DNA of 64,000 nucleotides from Campanula takesimana (GCA_026119855.1 JAOWBW010000220.1:178828-242827); one strand, 5' to 3'; positions 44,017 to 56,085 are shown, counted from the stretch's first letter. The notes: generated by a model from the letters alone, not told the origin. Numbers and translations: made by a program.

Positions 44017-44470
44017 AGGAGCATTAAATGCGGTATCTTTAGCATTAATGGCGAAGATATGGAGTACACGCATGCTTGCCAAAGTCTGATGGGTAAAGAC
44101 CCCTTTGTCTCAACCGGTTACCTGCAAAAAGCAAGTAGAGACAGAGTAGAGCTAAAATTAGCTCGGTGTCAAACGGCGCAGTGATCATGACAGAGTAGTT
44201 TAACAACTTTCTGATAAGACAGTACAGAAAGGACAGAGGCAATCAGTAAGTTGACTTTGAAATAGAACGATGAAACCTGACTGTCGGTAAGGTTCAGATT
44301 GTCCTTGCTGATTGTTTACGTCGTCGGCAACATGAGTGCAAAGTTGATCGGCAAGTTGAATTCTTGTCTGCTGATTTGATTCCTTTGGCTGGTTTGCCTT
44401 GATTGAAGAGTTGTAATACACCTATGCTTGTCACAAAGAATCCCAAGGATACCTTAAAAAGGTTCTAACA
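44017..44470 (-). repeat. Element A 5' LTR, part 3 (5' end of the LTR)
   Basis: It continues the A LTR after C and ends GGTTCTAACA, i.e. TGTTAGAACC in sense. It carries A's word as CTGTCGGTAAG, CGTCGGCAAC and GATCGGCAAG (44281-44356), the match of the word clusters in the B, E and S LTRs. Confidence 0.88.
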
Positions 44471-44872
44471 AAAATTGGGGGATCCTAAGTGTTAACTATG
44501 ATTGGGATTAAGCAATTCTAGGTCTAGGACATATATTCGAACAACAGATCAAACACACCAATTTGGATAGGTTCGCTCTTGAATGAACTACATCCTCTAC
44601 CTAGATGGTTAGTCTAGGATTTTCTAATAGCTACTAGAGTTGCATTAATTTAGAGGAGGTTTTACAAGATTACAAAGATGAATCTAAACTCTAAACATAC
44701 AATCTAACCTATCAAAGTTATTCTAACAACTAGTGTTTTCGAAAGGTATAATCTAAATGATCATACAATTCGGGTGTGCGTGTGGGAAAGAAATCAAATG
44801 CTCTAAAGATCTAAATGATGTTGAGCATAAGAAAACTTTCGGTGTACAAGGCTGAGTATGAATGGATGAATG
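44471..44872 (-). repeat. F: fragment of an older SIRE-type LTR
   Basis: On the minus strand these 402 bp follow solo LTR S from about 9925 to 10340: TTTAGATCTTTAGAGCATTT, the CACACGCAC tract, CTAACCATCTAGGTAGAGGA and GTGTGTTTGATC. It is the only sequence in the window that is neither A nor D, so both were inserted into this LTR. The rest of F should lie left of A and right of D, outside the window. Confidence 0.75.
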
Positions 44873-46312
44873 TGTTGGGTTTCGTCATAACATGCGTAGC
44901 GGAATAAAGCATTAAAATTTTCATGAAACCCAAAGCCCATAGATCCATTCATATGATTAAGTCAAATACATGCATAATGAATACTAGAATACTAACCCTT
45001 GATGCCTTTGATTTTGCAACCTTGAATCTTGGTGGAGACTGGAAAGCTTGATCACGAACAAAATCAGGAACACGAACTTTGAAGATGATAAGCTTCACCC
45101 TCTATCGGTATACACACCACGAACAAATATTTAGAACACTTGATCTTGGTTGCTAGACCGAATTGTGAAACACGCTTTCACAATTATAAAAACTATATGG
45201 AATTATTATGTGTGTGTGTTCTTGTTCTTCACCCAAGAGATCTTAGAACAAGAAAATAATCCTCTAAAACCCTTGGAAGCACTCACAAAGCTATGGACTG
45301 ATTAGGGCAACTAGGGGTGAGTTTTATACTTGTTACACCTATTCCAAATAGGTAGCAAGTGACCAAACCCGCAAGAAAGCGGAATTAAGAAAGGCCCAGG
45401 TCGAAGACCTAGGCCCGCTCGGGTCATATAAGTGGTCCGGACGGGTCCTTATGTAGGTCCCCCCAGACCTCCCCTTTTTCCCATTTTTCTTGTTTTCTCC
45501 TCTAAAGTCCTAAAATCCCTCAAAGGTCCTTCGACCCAAAATTCAATTAAGTCCTTTATGATTCGTTCTATTTGTGTGTGACCCTATAGGATTACACTAA
45601 GTTGGCAATGGGTTCAATCATAAACCCATAAGATATGATTATGTTCTAGCAAACTATCATACATACCCAAATAGTGTAACTATATACAAGCTCGTATTCC
45701 TTATAGAACATGTCACAATCCCTTTGTCCATAATGTCATTGAACACAAGTCATGGTCAACAAGTCAACTTGTATTGTTCAATACTTTCTCGATACCGAAT
45801 ATGTTGATAATCCAAATGACATTGATCCAATCAATTCACTTGAGTTTGGCCAAACATTTCATCAACATCATTCTACGAGGGGCCCAAGCTTGACATCTCT
45901 CCGAAGAGGGACAAATCCGATTATGCCAATCATACCCTTTATAACTTCATGGTTAAAGGTAGCGTTTGAATATGTCAAACATAATGTTCATCAAGTGGAA
46001 GACTATAATAACTTCATGTCTAAGGATTCAAATGACATACCTAATATGAGATCTATATATGACATTGACCATGACATAAATCTCATACAGCGGGTCATGT
46101 CCAGTACCTCGTTCCAAACAAGTACCCATAAATCTAACATGATCATCCCATGATCATTTAGACTTTATACTAGTGCTTAACAAGTACTAGGGACGGAGAT
46201 TATTATAAGTAAACATGAACAACAATAATAATCAAACATCTCTTTATTAATATTAATAAAATGATAACATACACAACGTTTATCAAACGTGCCTAGGACA
46301 CCAACACTAACA
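44873..46312 (-). repeat. Element D 3' LTR
   Basis: 1,440 bp, from TGTTGGGTTTCG to ...CACTAACA on the plus strand. It aligns with C's LTR in reverse. TATAAAA in sense at 45328-45322, and the same inverted repeat at 45337-45353 (ACCTATTCCAAATAGGT). The GC-rich C motif is replaced by another GC-rich stretch at about 45385-45465. Confidence 0.9.
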
Positions 46313-47388
46313 ATCTCTCACTTGCCCTATGCCCAATCTCCCAAGTATCTAATACTCATGGACCTAAAATGACCATCATGTTTAGCTTGTGGAAGTCCCT
46401 TTGTTAGCGGGTCCGCTACGTTATCATCAGTTGGTACTATGCATACATTTACGTTTCCCCTATCAACGATTTCTTGAATGATATGAAAACCCTTAAATAT
46501 GTGTTTGGATTTCTGATGTGCCCTTGGTTCCTTTGCTTGAGCAATAGCACCATTATTATCACAATAAAGGTCTATTGGATAAGCAATACTAGGAACCACC
46601 TCAAGTTCACCAATGAACTTCTTAATCCAAACAGCTTCCTTTGCATCATCCAATGCAACAATATACTTAGTTTCAGTTGTAGAATCAGTGACTGTACTCT
46701 GCTTGGAACTCTTCTAACTTATAGCTCCACCATTCAACATGAACACAAAACCCGATTGTGATCTACTATCATCTTTGTCGGTTTGGAAGCTTCCATCCGT
46801 GTAACCATTTGCAACGAGATCATCTTCCATCCTCCATAGATTAGAAATGAATCTTTAGTCCTTCTCAAGTACTTAAGAATCGCTTTCACAACCATCCAGT
46901 GACTCTCACTGGGGTCAGTCTGTCATCTACTCATCATGCTCAAAACATAAGATACACCCGGCTTAGTACATATCATGGCATACATGATGGATCCATTTGC
47001 GAAGCATATGGAATCTCACTCATTTTCTCACGCTCATCATTTGTCTTAGGACATTGAGTCTTGCTTAGAGAAACTCCATGTAACACTGGCAAGTACCCTC
47101 TCTTAGAGTTTTCCATGCGGAATCTTCTAAGGACCTTGTCAATGTATGTACTTTGGCTTAAACCAATTAGCTTCTTTGATCTATCTCTATAGATCTTAAT
47201 GCCAAGGATATATGCGGTTTCACCCATATCTTTCATTGCGAAACACTCTCCTAACCAAATCTTTACAGATTGAAGTGTGGGAATGTCGTTTCCAATGAGC
47301 AATATGTCATCCACATAAGAAATAGCACAATGCTCCCACTAATCTTCTTGTATACACAAGGTTCATCTTCGTTCTTGATGAAGCCAAA
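46313..47388 (-). pseudogene. pol: Element D RNase H and RT C-terminal part (decayed)
   Basis: 46313-46326 is the polypurine tract. 46327-46653 encodes the end of RNase H (LYCDNNGAIAQAKEP, VADPLTKGLP). 46654-46972 is readable with stops and frame changes. 46973-47314 starts at MDDILLIGNDI, the RT catalytic motif, whose Tyr-Val part lies upstream in another phase. It has the segment that is deleted in C (KIWLGECFAMKDMGETAY). L interrupts it at 47388. Confidence 0.85.
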
Positions 47389-48665
47389 TGATGAATGAGT
47401 TTTTATACTCGTTTATTGGGTACTTTCTAGACGTATTCTTAGCAAAACAGGTGGAAAGTGCATAAAATAGGCGAGCCATGGCGAAATTTGCAAATCCAGG
47501 GACTTAATAGAAATTTTCAGAAGAGGAGGGGCTGCTGTGCAAAATCTGGAGTGTTTAGGGACCAATCTTTCTGTTTTAAAACTTGAGGACTAAACTGCAT
47601 ATATCCAAAACTTCAGAGACTGTTATGCAATTTCTGGAATCTGGTGGACTAGAATAGAAATTATGAAATCTCAGGGGCTGGAATGAAAACTTCAGAATCC
47701 AAGACAGAAGCTGACACTGTGCATCACACGTTAACTTGGGAGAAACTTTAGAGTTTTTAGTTTTATGTTTTGTTTAGGATTTTCTTTTAGTTTCCTATTT
47801 CCTTTCTCTTTTCTTTTCTTTTCTTTTCTTTTCTTTTAGTATTCTTTTTAGGTTTTAGACTTTTAGCTATAAATACTAGGTTTTCATTCATTGTTTTTCA
47901 TTATATAACTTTAGACATAATTTTAGATCTTGTTTTTATTCTTTTGGTTTGAATCTTGAACCCATTTTTATTTAATTTGAGGTATTTTTCTTTTCATCTC
48001 TTTATCTCTATTCATAATTTTACTTGAGTTTATTCTAATTGATTGCTAAGGTTTATAGACTTGATCAACCTGTTTATCAATGTCAATTGATTTCTGCTAG
48101 AATTTTCTATTTACTGTGCCAGTGTAGAAATTCATAAGTAGCATCTTTACGATTTATGCATGTGCCATGGTAAATTGTGAAGTAGGTAAAATTAGATGAT
48201 TATCTGTGTGAAATAATCATAGAAAGCATTCTTGATCTTAGTTTTTTAAATCGTTCATCAATTAATTCTGCGATCTAGACTGTGCCAGTTAGATTAATTT
48301 ATTAATTAGGGTTTCTAGTGAGTGTGCCACTGCTAGTAACTATTCTGAAAGAAGAAACAGAGATTGAAATAAATCTCGTGATCAAGTGAATATGGTAAAA
48401 GTGAAAAGAGATATCAATGATAATTGAATAATTAGGTGGGGACGGAATCAAATTTGAAGTGCGTCTAAATTGTTGTTTTTGCTCATATTTAGATTAATTT
48501 ATGTTTTTAGGATTTAATAATTTAAACTTTTTCCCCAATCTTGTCATGTGACAATTACGTAAATAAATAACCGTTCTTCGTGGATCGATCCTGGACTTAT
48601 CCCTAGCTGCATATTTTTAGAACCTAGTCCAGGTTTAATTTGTAGGTGTGCGATTTAGCCTATCA
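47389..48665 (+). repeat. L 5' LTR
   Basis: It starts TGATGAATGAG and ends TTTAGCCTATCA. TATAAATA at 47868-47875. It contains a (TTTTC)n microsatellite of about six copies at 47808-47838, which the other LTR lacks. Confidence 0.88.
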
Positions 48666-48670
48666 AATTT

Positions 48671-48683
48671 TGGCGCCGTTGCC
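48671..48683 (+). other. L primer binding site
   Basis: TGGCGCCGTTGCC, the tRNA-Asp-type primer site well known from plant Athila/Tat elements, five bases after the LTR. Confidence 0.85.
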
Positions 48684-51227
48684 AGAAAACGGTTTCTATT
48701 TGTTTGCGTTCTTATTCTTTTTATTTTGTTCTTTTTATTGTTTTGTTTTATTGTTTTTTTTTTGAGTCGTTCGAAAGAACCTCCTTGAGTTTGTAGGTTT
48801 ATAGAGGATTTTGTAAATAGTTGTCACCCTCCAAAAAGATTTTATATTTTTCTAGTTTTTATAGTTTTCTAACAATTAACGTGGTTGTTAGTGTTTCTAT
48901 TAGTTTTCAGACGAATGCAGGTGAAGATAACAGAATAAGGGACTGGTTTGCAGTACAAAAAAGAAAGGCAGGGACTAAGTTGAAATTCTGGAAAAGGGCA
49001 TGCGAACGCTTGATGTGCTCGCTTGAAAACTAGAGAGTTGTGCTCTCAAGTGTTGCGCTAAAATAAAAAAATGGCGTTGGACCGGTCAAAGAAAGAAATC
49101 AGAAACCCTAAAGTCGTTCTCTCAATCCCTCCCTCTCTGCACGGCATGACATCACTGTCCTCACCATCACCCACGACACCGCCTTCACCAACTCTGCACC
49201 GTGTCCCCAATTCTGGTGAATATCCTTTTCTGTCCCTGCTCAATTCCCGGCTAATCCGCTTCCTCGCAGGCCATCAAATCCAGCCCCCAATCTATCAGTT
49301 AAATGCACCCACCATCACTACCAGTACTGGCGATCATCGCCCCATCCCCGATTCAAGATTCTCCGGTTTCCCAGCAGCATCATTCCGGGTCATGTTCTTC
49401 GTCTTCAAATGTCACCCATCACGGAGCCCTTCCTCCACCAGATCCGACGGCACCCGCACCCTCTCCAACAACCCTACTCCATATGTCCGACCACCCCCAA
49501 TCTTGGACCACAATCGCTCATCTCAGTCTCTTCTACGCATGATGGAAGAAGATGCTAAATGTTGTTGGCTGAAGGTAAATTGATCTGATCGGGAAATCAA
49601 TCACATTGGCATGGAAATTTGAGGTAAGTCTTCTGCGCTCAAAAATTTGTCAATGCAAAGCAGCTATTGTGCACTGGTTGGTATGAGATTTGTTACGTTT
49701 TCTATTTGATACACTTCACAAACTTGGTGGGATTTGGTTGGGCTAATTGTTGGAAGTTTGCCATGCGTGCCAACTGCTTGACAAAATTCTTGTGAGAACT
49801 CTGATGGTGACATTGTGGTTTGGTGATAGTAATCTGATAGAAATAACCATAATCACCTTGTTTTGATGTGTTCCTATCCCTCTCGTTTGGTTGCACAATG
49901 TGGACATTATTTAATTTAAGTTTAGGGGTGGGATCTTTCATGTGCTATATGTTTGCCTGTCTTTTGTTTAGTTAAAAAAAAGAAAGAAAAGAAAAGAAAA
50001 AACACACATACTTTTGTAGTTAACTAAGTTTCTATTTGTGGTTTGGTTCGAACTACGGTGACCTGAGTCCTTCATTGTGGGTTCGCTCACTTTAGAAGGA
50101 ACATAGGCATCTTCGGTGCGGTCAAAGTTTTAAAACATTTGGTATTTTTCCCCATAGTTGTGTGTGTCTCTTAAAACCGTGATGAGGATAAATGTGTGAT
50201 GTGATCTATCTATTCTTGTCTTAATATATATTGGATTAATTTTGGTTTTTTGCTTAAGTATTATAGTTAGGTTGTGAATCTCTAAAATAAGTGCACTATT
50301 ATTAAGACTCCCGTTATTGATAATCATTGATTTACTTTATCGAGTTTATAGTACACTGTTATCCCTTAGGTTAATGAGTTTGTGTGCAAATAAAGCCTCT
50401 TAAAACTTAAAATATGGATACTCTTTAGACACTTGAGGTTGATTTATATGTGTTGGCACCCCTAGTTGTTATAAGTAATTAATGAAAAAAGTGACCAAGG
50501 GAAAAGTGGGAGAAATGGCAATAATAATAATTATAAATAAATCAATAATTAAAGTTGCAATGTTGCTTTGGTGTTACCTCCAGACGCGTAGGTTAGCCGG
50601 GTAGGGGCTATTCTAGCTTAACCAGATTTCTGGGTATGCAGAGGCGTTATGGAGGGAGAGCTTTTCCGCCACGATGGTCCGTTCCAAGCTCGAGTCTGAA
50701 GTGAAGGCCAACTCCCTCCCCTTGAGTTCATCCTAATCTTGTGCTAAAAGCACTTGAAATATGCGCTTCAATTGTCAATAATTAAGTTTGGGAGTGCTTT
50801 GTTGTTAAATGCCAAGTGCTAAAGAATATTCATATTTTGTTTTTTAAGAGCGTTTTATATGATAGACAAAGTCAATAAAATATGGGATGACTGGTGTACT
50901 TGGCTTTATAAAATTAGATCATATTTGAAAACATATGGAGAATTGGTATTCACACACACACAGAGATTCACCGCTTAATTATAATGCATATGCAAATTAG
51001 TAAAATTAATTGTAATACATATTAACACTTGCATAGTTAGATATCTATTCATATCTTGAGGTGTTTGGTAATAATTGATTCATGCAGTTGTGGGGGAATA
51101 CAAAAATGTGTTGGGCCAAGTAGTTAGTTTTATCCATGTTTCATGTTTTAGTTCCTTTTTTTATTTTTATTTTAGTTTGATTTTATTGTTTGCTCGAGGA
51201 CTAGCAAATTCTAAGTTTGAGAGTATT
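48684..51227 (+). other. L interior, noncoding
   Basis: No retroviral domain in any frame. It is mainly A/T-rich with an A/G-rich purine tract at 49974-50003. A C/G-richer island lies at 50576-50735. The end GCTCGAGGACTAGCAAATTC then AAGTTTGAGAGTATTT just before 51228 is the usual polypurine region of this kind of element. The one longer frame is listed separately. Confidence 0.7.
49071..49583 (+). CDS. Hypothetical frame inside L, not recognised
   Basis: 170 codons from ATG 49071 (MALDRSKKE), rich in Pro, Ser and Thr, without recognisable domain, signal or helix pattern. The region is C-rich compared with its surroundings (CCACC and CATCACC repeats), so a long frame may be a composition effect or captured host DNA such as part of a gene exon. 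No homologous frame appears elsewhere in the window. Low confidence that it is translated. Confidence 0.2.
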   Translation: MALDRSKKEIRNPKVVLSIPPSLHGMTSLSSPSPTTPPSPTLHRVPNSGEYPFLSLLNSRLIRFLAGHQIQPPIYQLNAPTITTSTGDHRPIPDSRFSGFPAASFRVMFFVFKCHPSRSPSSTRSDGTRTLSNNPTPYVRPPPILDHNRSSQSLLRMMEEDAKCCWLKVN

Positions 51228-52501
51228 TAATGAATGAGTTTTTATACTCGTTTATTTGGTATTTTCTAGACTTTTTCTTAGCAAAATCCTTGGGTTTTTG
51301 AGTATTTAATGTGTGTTTTACTGTTTATTTAGAAAACAGGTAAAACAAGTGGAAAATGCATAATTAAGAGAAGTTATAGCGAAATTTGCAAGTCCAAGGG
51401 CTTGACAGTAATTTAAAGAAGATTGGGGACTGCTTTGCTGAATCGAAAGATCTAGGGAGTGCTGTGCAGAATCAAAAGACTGCAGTGATCAATCTGAAAG
51501 AACCTGAAGTTCAGGGACTGTTATGCAATTTTTGGAATCTGGTGGACTAAATTGGAAATCAATGAAATCTCAGGGGCTAAACTCTAATTTTCAAAATCCA
51601 AGAAAGAAGGCAGACACTGACATCACGTTAACTTAATTAGGATTTTTAGTTTTCTATTTTCTTTAGGACTTTATTTAGTTTTATTTAGGTTTTAGATTTC
51701 TAGCTATAAATATTAGGTTTCTTTCATTGTTATTGATCATATAATTTTAGACATAATTTTAGATATTGCTTTTTATTCTTTGGGTTTGAATCTTGAACCC
51801 CTTTTTATTTAATTTGAGGTATTTTTCTTTTCATCTTTTAATTCTATTCATAATTTTACTTGTGCTTATTCTAAATTGATTGCTAGGGTTTATAGACTTG
51901 ATCAACCTGTTTATCCTTGTCAATTGATTTATGCTAAAATTTTCTATGGCTGTGCCAGTGTAAAAATTCATAAGGAGCATCTTTACGATTTATGCATGTG
52001 CCATGGTAAATTGTGAAGTATGTAAAATTAGATGATTATCTGTGTGAAATAATCATAGAAAGCATTTTTTATCTTAGTTTCTTAAATCTTGAATCGATTA
52101 ATATTGAGATATAGACTGTTCCAGTTAGATTAATTTATTAATTAGGGTTTCTAGTGAGTGTGCCACTGCTAGTAACTATTCTGAAATAGGAAACATGGAT
52201 TGAAATAAATCTCGTGATCAGGTGAATAGAGTAAAAAGTGAAAAGAGATATCAATGATAATTGAATAATTAGGTGGGGACAGAATCAAATCTGAAGTGCT
52301 CTTTAATTATTGTTTTTGCTCATAATTAGTTTAATTTCTGTTTTTAGTATTTAATAATTAATCTTTTCCCCCAATCTTTTGAAGTGACAATTACGTAAAT
52401 AAATAACCGTTCTCCGTGGATCGATCCTGGACTTATTCCTAGCTATATATTTTTAGAACCTAGTCCAGGTTTAATTTGTAGGTGTGCGATTTAGCCTATC
52501 A
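51228..52501 (+). repeat. L 3' LTR
   Basis: It begins TAATGAATGAG (TG changed to TA) and ends GCCTATCA. TATAAATA at 51705-51712. It contains a segment near 51295-51345 that is missing in the 5' LTR. Divergence is much higher than for C, B or the Gypsy element. Confidence 0.88.
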
Positions 52502-52506
52502 CCAAA

Positions 52507-53399
52507 CTCTTTGACTGATTCATCAAAAACGGAGATTCCAACTCCTTCTTAATACATATCAGTCTTCTCCTTGAAGACCCATTTGCATCCTATAGTTTTT
52601 ACACCTTCGGGTGCATCAATCAAGTTCCAAACTTGATTATCATGCATGGATTGTAATTCGGATTCCATGGCTCCAAGCCACTTATCCGAATCAGGAGATG
52701 ACATCGCCTCTTGGTAGGTGGTCGGTTCATCATTCTCAATTATCTCCTCCTCATTACTATCCGTTACGAGAAACCCATATCTCTCGGGCTCGGATCGTAA
52801 CCTACCAGATCTGCGAGTTACTTGTGTATCTTGAACAGGTTCCACAACTCCTTGTGAGATTTATTCTTGTTCCACTATCGGTTTAATGTCATTTTTTGGG
52901 TCTCGAACCTCTTCGAGATTTACTTTACTCCCACTGATTTCTTTGGAGAGAAACTGTTTCTCTAGAAAGACACCAGTTCGGGCAACAAACACTTTGTTGT
53001 CCTCTCGGTTGTAAAAGTAATATCCTTTAGTTTCCTTAGGATATCCCACGAAAATACATTTATCAGATTTGTGTGCAAGTTTGTCTGAGACAAGTCTTTT
53101 GACAAAAACTTCGCAACCCTAAATCTTCATGAAAGACAAACTAGGTTTATTTCCGCTCCATATCTCATATGGAGTCTTTTGAACTGTTTTACTTGGAACT
53201 CGATTTAGTGTGAAAGCAGCGGTTTCTAGTGCATAACCCTAAAAGGATATTGGAAGATCAACTTGACTCATCATTGATCGAACCATGTCCAACAAAGTTC
53301 GATTTCTCCTTTCGGACACACCATTCCATTTTGGCATTCCGGGCGGAGTCAATTGTGAAACTATTCCACAATTCTTTAGATTATCATCAAATGCTTGAC
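52507..53399 (-). pseudogene. pol: Element D integrase C-terminus and RT start (decayed)
   Basis: 52549-52845 matches C's RSEPERYGFLVTD and MESELQSM region and breaks off at KTDM. About 290 bp found in C (41130-41420) are missing, and the sequence rejoins at GVGISVF-like RT at 52545. 52861-53049 is the integrase end (KETKGYYFYNREDNK). Between 53050 and 53399 the core is readable with stops. Confidence 0.82.
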
Positions 53400-54154
53400 T
53401 TAAGTATTCCCCACCTCGATCCGATCGAAGTGCCTTAATACTTTTGCCAAGTTGTTTTCTACTTCATTTTGAAATATTCTAAATATCTCAAACTCTTCAC
53501 TTTTATGTTTCATTAGGTAAACATACCCAAATCTACTAAAATCATCAGTGAAGGTTATGAAGTGTTGTAATCCTCCCCTTGCAATGCTACTTAGTGGTCC
53601 GCATACATCAGAATGTATCAACCCCAATAAGTCGCTTTCCCTTTCACCCAACTTGGTAAAAGGTGTCTTTGTCATTTTTCCAAGAAGACACGACTCGCAA
53701 GTATCATATGACTCAATGTCACATGAACCCAAAAGATCGTCCCCATAGAGTTTTGAAATACGCTTCTCATTAATATGACCAAAACGGCAATGCCACAAAT
53801 AAGTATGATTTACATCATTAGGTTTAGATTTCTTATTTATATGATAGACATTTTCATTATTTTTCATTCTTTGACATCCAGTATATAAAGGCCATTAAAT
53901 GAATTTGCAATACCATAAAGCACATCATTTAAATAAATAGAAAATCTCTTATTCTCAATAAGAAATTTAAAACTTTCATTATCCAAACAAGAAATGGAAA
54001 TAATATTTCTACTTAAATCCGGTACATAAAAACAATTGTTCAAAAAAGTATTAAACTGAAAGGTAAATTGACATCATAAGTCCCTACGGCTAATGCAGCA
54101 ACTCTTGCTCTATTCCCCACACGTATGTCTACTTCACCATCTTTAAGTAGTCTC
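53400..54154 (-). pseudogene. pol: Element D integrase N-terminal part (decayed)
   Basis: 53400-53867 carries the zinc module (HCRFGHINEKR, CESCLLGK) and the core start (HSDVCGPL, FTDDFSRFGY). 53868-54154 holds the link to the protease with frame changes. Confidence 0.82.
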
Positions 54155-55097
54155 TTATTCTTTAATCCCTCTCACATTTAGACAAATGTGAGAGCCACAT
54201 CCGGTATCCAATACCCATGAACTAGTGGTAGAAAGTAGAATATCTATCATAAAGATACCTGAAGTCGACGCAGTCCAACTGCTCTTCTTCATCTTTTTCT
54301 CTTCCTTAAAAGCCTTGCAATTACGTTTCCAATGACCAATTTCTTGACAATGATAACAAATTACATCCTTTTGTGCATCGGTTTTTGCATCTATAGCCCT
54401 GGCAACCTTTGCCTTGCTAATCTTGGGTTTGGCAACCATTGCCTTACCCCTTCCTTTGGCACTTGGACCCTTTCCATCATGAACCATGAGCACTGGAGAA
54501 CCTTTCTCCACTATCTTCATCTCCTCAGTTTTTAGCATGTTATGCAACTCGGAGAGATTCTTATCCATTCCATGCATGTTATAGTTCATCACAAAGTGAT
54601 TATAACTCTTAGGCACTGAATTAAGAATGAGATCCGTGGCTAGCTCCAATCCAATTGGATAGCCAAGTTTCTCAAGATGCTCTACGTAGCCTTTCATCTT
54701 AAGCATGTGAGGTCCCACTTGTTGCCCTTCACTTAATTTGCAAGAAGTGAATGCAACAATGGTGTTATGCCTCTCTTGCCTAGCTTGCTTTTGAAATTAT
54801 CTCATAGGCTTCCAAATGTTCCAAACTTTGTTGGAGTTTTGAGCACATAATCGCGAGCATGAGACAACTCACATCCCTAGAATCATTCTCATGTTTCTTG
54901 TGATTGTCTCTTTCCGCCCTAGGGGCATTGGCTTCGGGTTCTTTAGGAATAGGCCCATCAAGAATGTACAACTTATCTTCTTGTCTTAGAATAATTCTTA
55001 GGCTCAGGATCCAATCCATGAAGTTTGTACCATTCTATAGAAGCTTATCCTTCTCAAGGATTGATCGCAACGAAATTGGTTGAGTGTTGGTTGTCAT
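54155..55097 (-). pseudogene. gag: Element D gag and protease (decayed)
   Basis: Start at ATG 55097, homologous to C's start. An in-frame TAG follows within 25 codons. 54780-55019 and 54155-54718 hold the Gag core, the zinc knuckle CYHCQEIGHWKRNC and the protease WVLDTGCGSH. A small deletion at about 54790 removes the residues after EAYEI. Otherwise about 85-90% alike to C by eye. Confidence 0.85.
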
Positions 55098-56085
55098 TAT
55101 CTACAACCATGCAAAATTTCCAAAATTTTACAAGTACCAATTTCATTAAAGAAATAAACAATGTATTTTTCCAAAAAATACTCCCACTAAATTATATAAC
55201 CTTCTTATACATCCAATGTATAATATAATTTAAATGGGCTAAGATCCAACTTTAATTTAATTTTAAGTCCGCTTTGGCGGACCGCTCAAAATCAAATTAA
55301 TTAGGTAGATAACCCTGTCAATCATATCCAATATGACTCTTAGATCTTTTCTGAGATTCTTTAAAAAAATCTTATTTCAAAAAGCATGTTTAATCTCATC
55401 TTTGCCTTAGGCTCAAAACTGTTTTGACGCCTAATTAAGTCCAACAATTTTAAACGCATAGGAAACTCTTATTCACTCATCTTGCTCATACAAGAACAAA
55501 ATCAATGCACATCGCTTTGGCGAGCCCACGTGAAATTACCCGTGTACTTACAAGTGTTTCATGGCATGGCAAAAAGGACTTAAAACTTTCAAGAAGGTTC
55601 ATCACCATATAGCATGCAACACATTTATGAGCACATAAGATAAACATGTTGAGCATCAAGTTTAGTCACTAAATTAATCTCCTTTAATTTAAACATAATA
55701 TTTATGTGTCATTAGTTTCTCTATAATTATGAGGATGAGACTATTTGAACTTTGGTTATCATCTCCAAATCAAGACAACAAGAAGTACGGCCGAACTAAG
55801 CCATAGGCAACCACAATTCCGCACTAATTCAAGAAACCAAGAAAGTAGTCAATGTGGCCGAAACTAAGCAATAGATGGTCTCGATGAACGTAGGCCAATT
55901 GCATTCACAATTCCACATGGATCTCCAAACTTGAATCAAGAACTTTGTTTCACAATTTTAGCAATTATGAACTCTTCATAATTCTAACTTCGTTTTATCT
56001 TTGAATCTTTGATTGCGATCAATTTTGGGAAACACAGTCTCGAGAACGTAGGCTATCCATCCAAAACTTGATCCAATCTCAGAAT
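55098..56085 (-). other. Element D leader (part)
   Basis: Noncoding, matches C's leader from about 25195 back to 24150. It has two hairpins with a common TTTG loop on the plus strand: GTCCGC/GCGGAC at 55267-55282 and TCGC/GCGA at 55512-55523, at the places of two of C's hairpins. E is inserted at 56086. Confidence 0.75.

Larger units (their letters stand above)
1..44470 (-). mobile_element. Element A: SIRE/Maximus-type Copia retrotransposon, 3' end off the left edge, split by nested insertions
   Basis: Minus-strand element whose parts run from right to left: 5' LTR (12426-13075 + 21900-22095 + 44017-44470, about 1.3 kb once the insertions are removed), primer site 12412-12423, gag 12361-8348, pol 8369-4948 and an additional ORF 4211-184. 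The 3' LTR must lie left of base 1. It is broken by solo LTR S in gag and by the Gypsy element and Copia C in the 5' LTR. The LTR edges read TG...CA in the element's sense (TGTTAGAACC at 44470, CCTAACA at 12426). The flanking 5 bases on the right are AAAAT; the left copy is outside the window. Many in-frame stops show that it is an old, inactive copy. Confidence 0.9.
47389..52501 (+). mobile_element. L: non-autonomous LTR retrotransposon (LARD-like)
   Basis: 5,113 bp, TGATGAATGA...GCCTATCA, with target duplication CCAAA (47384-47388 and 52502-52506). The LTRs are 1,277 and 1,274 bp and clearly diverged, including indels. The primer site is of the tRNA-Asp type common in Athila/Tat elements. 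The 2.56-kb interior has no gag or pol. It must have used proteins of another element. It is inserted in the RT gene of D. Confidence 0.88.
44873..56085 (-). mobile_element. Element D: Angela/BARE-type Copia retrotransposon, decayed, split by L and E
   Basis: Same family as C but on the opposite strand. Parts from left: 3' LTR, RNase H and RT, insertion L, RT/integrase, gag-protease, leader, then insertion of E at 56086. The 5' LTR and the rest of the leader should lie right of E. There are many stops, a roughly 290-bp deletion in RT at 52549 and short gag deletions. Without L about 6.1 kb is visible. Confidence 0.9.

Noticed and set aside
50576..50735. Possible structural RNA in the GC-richer island of L
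   Set aside because: No cloverleaf or other recognisable fold by eye, and no second copy in the window.
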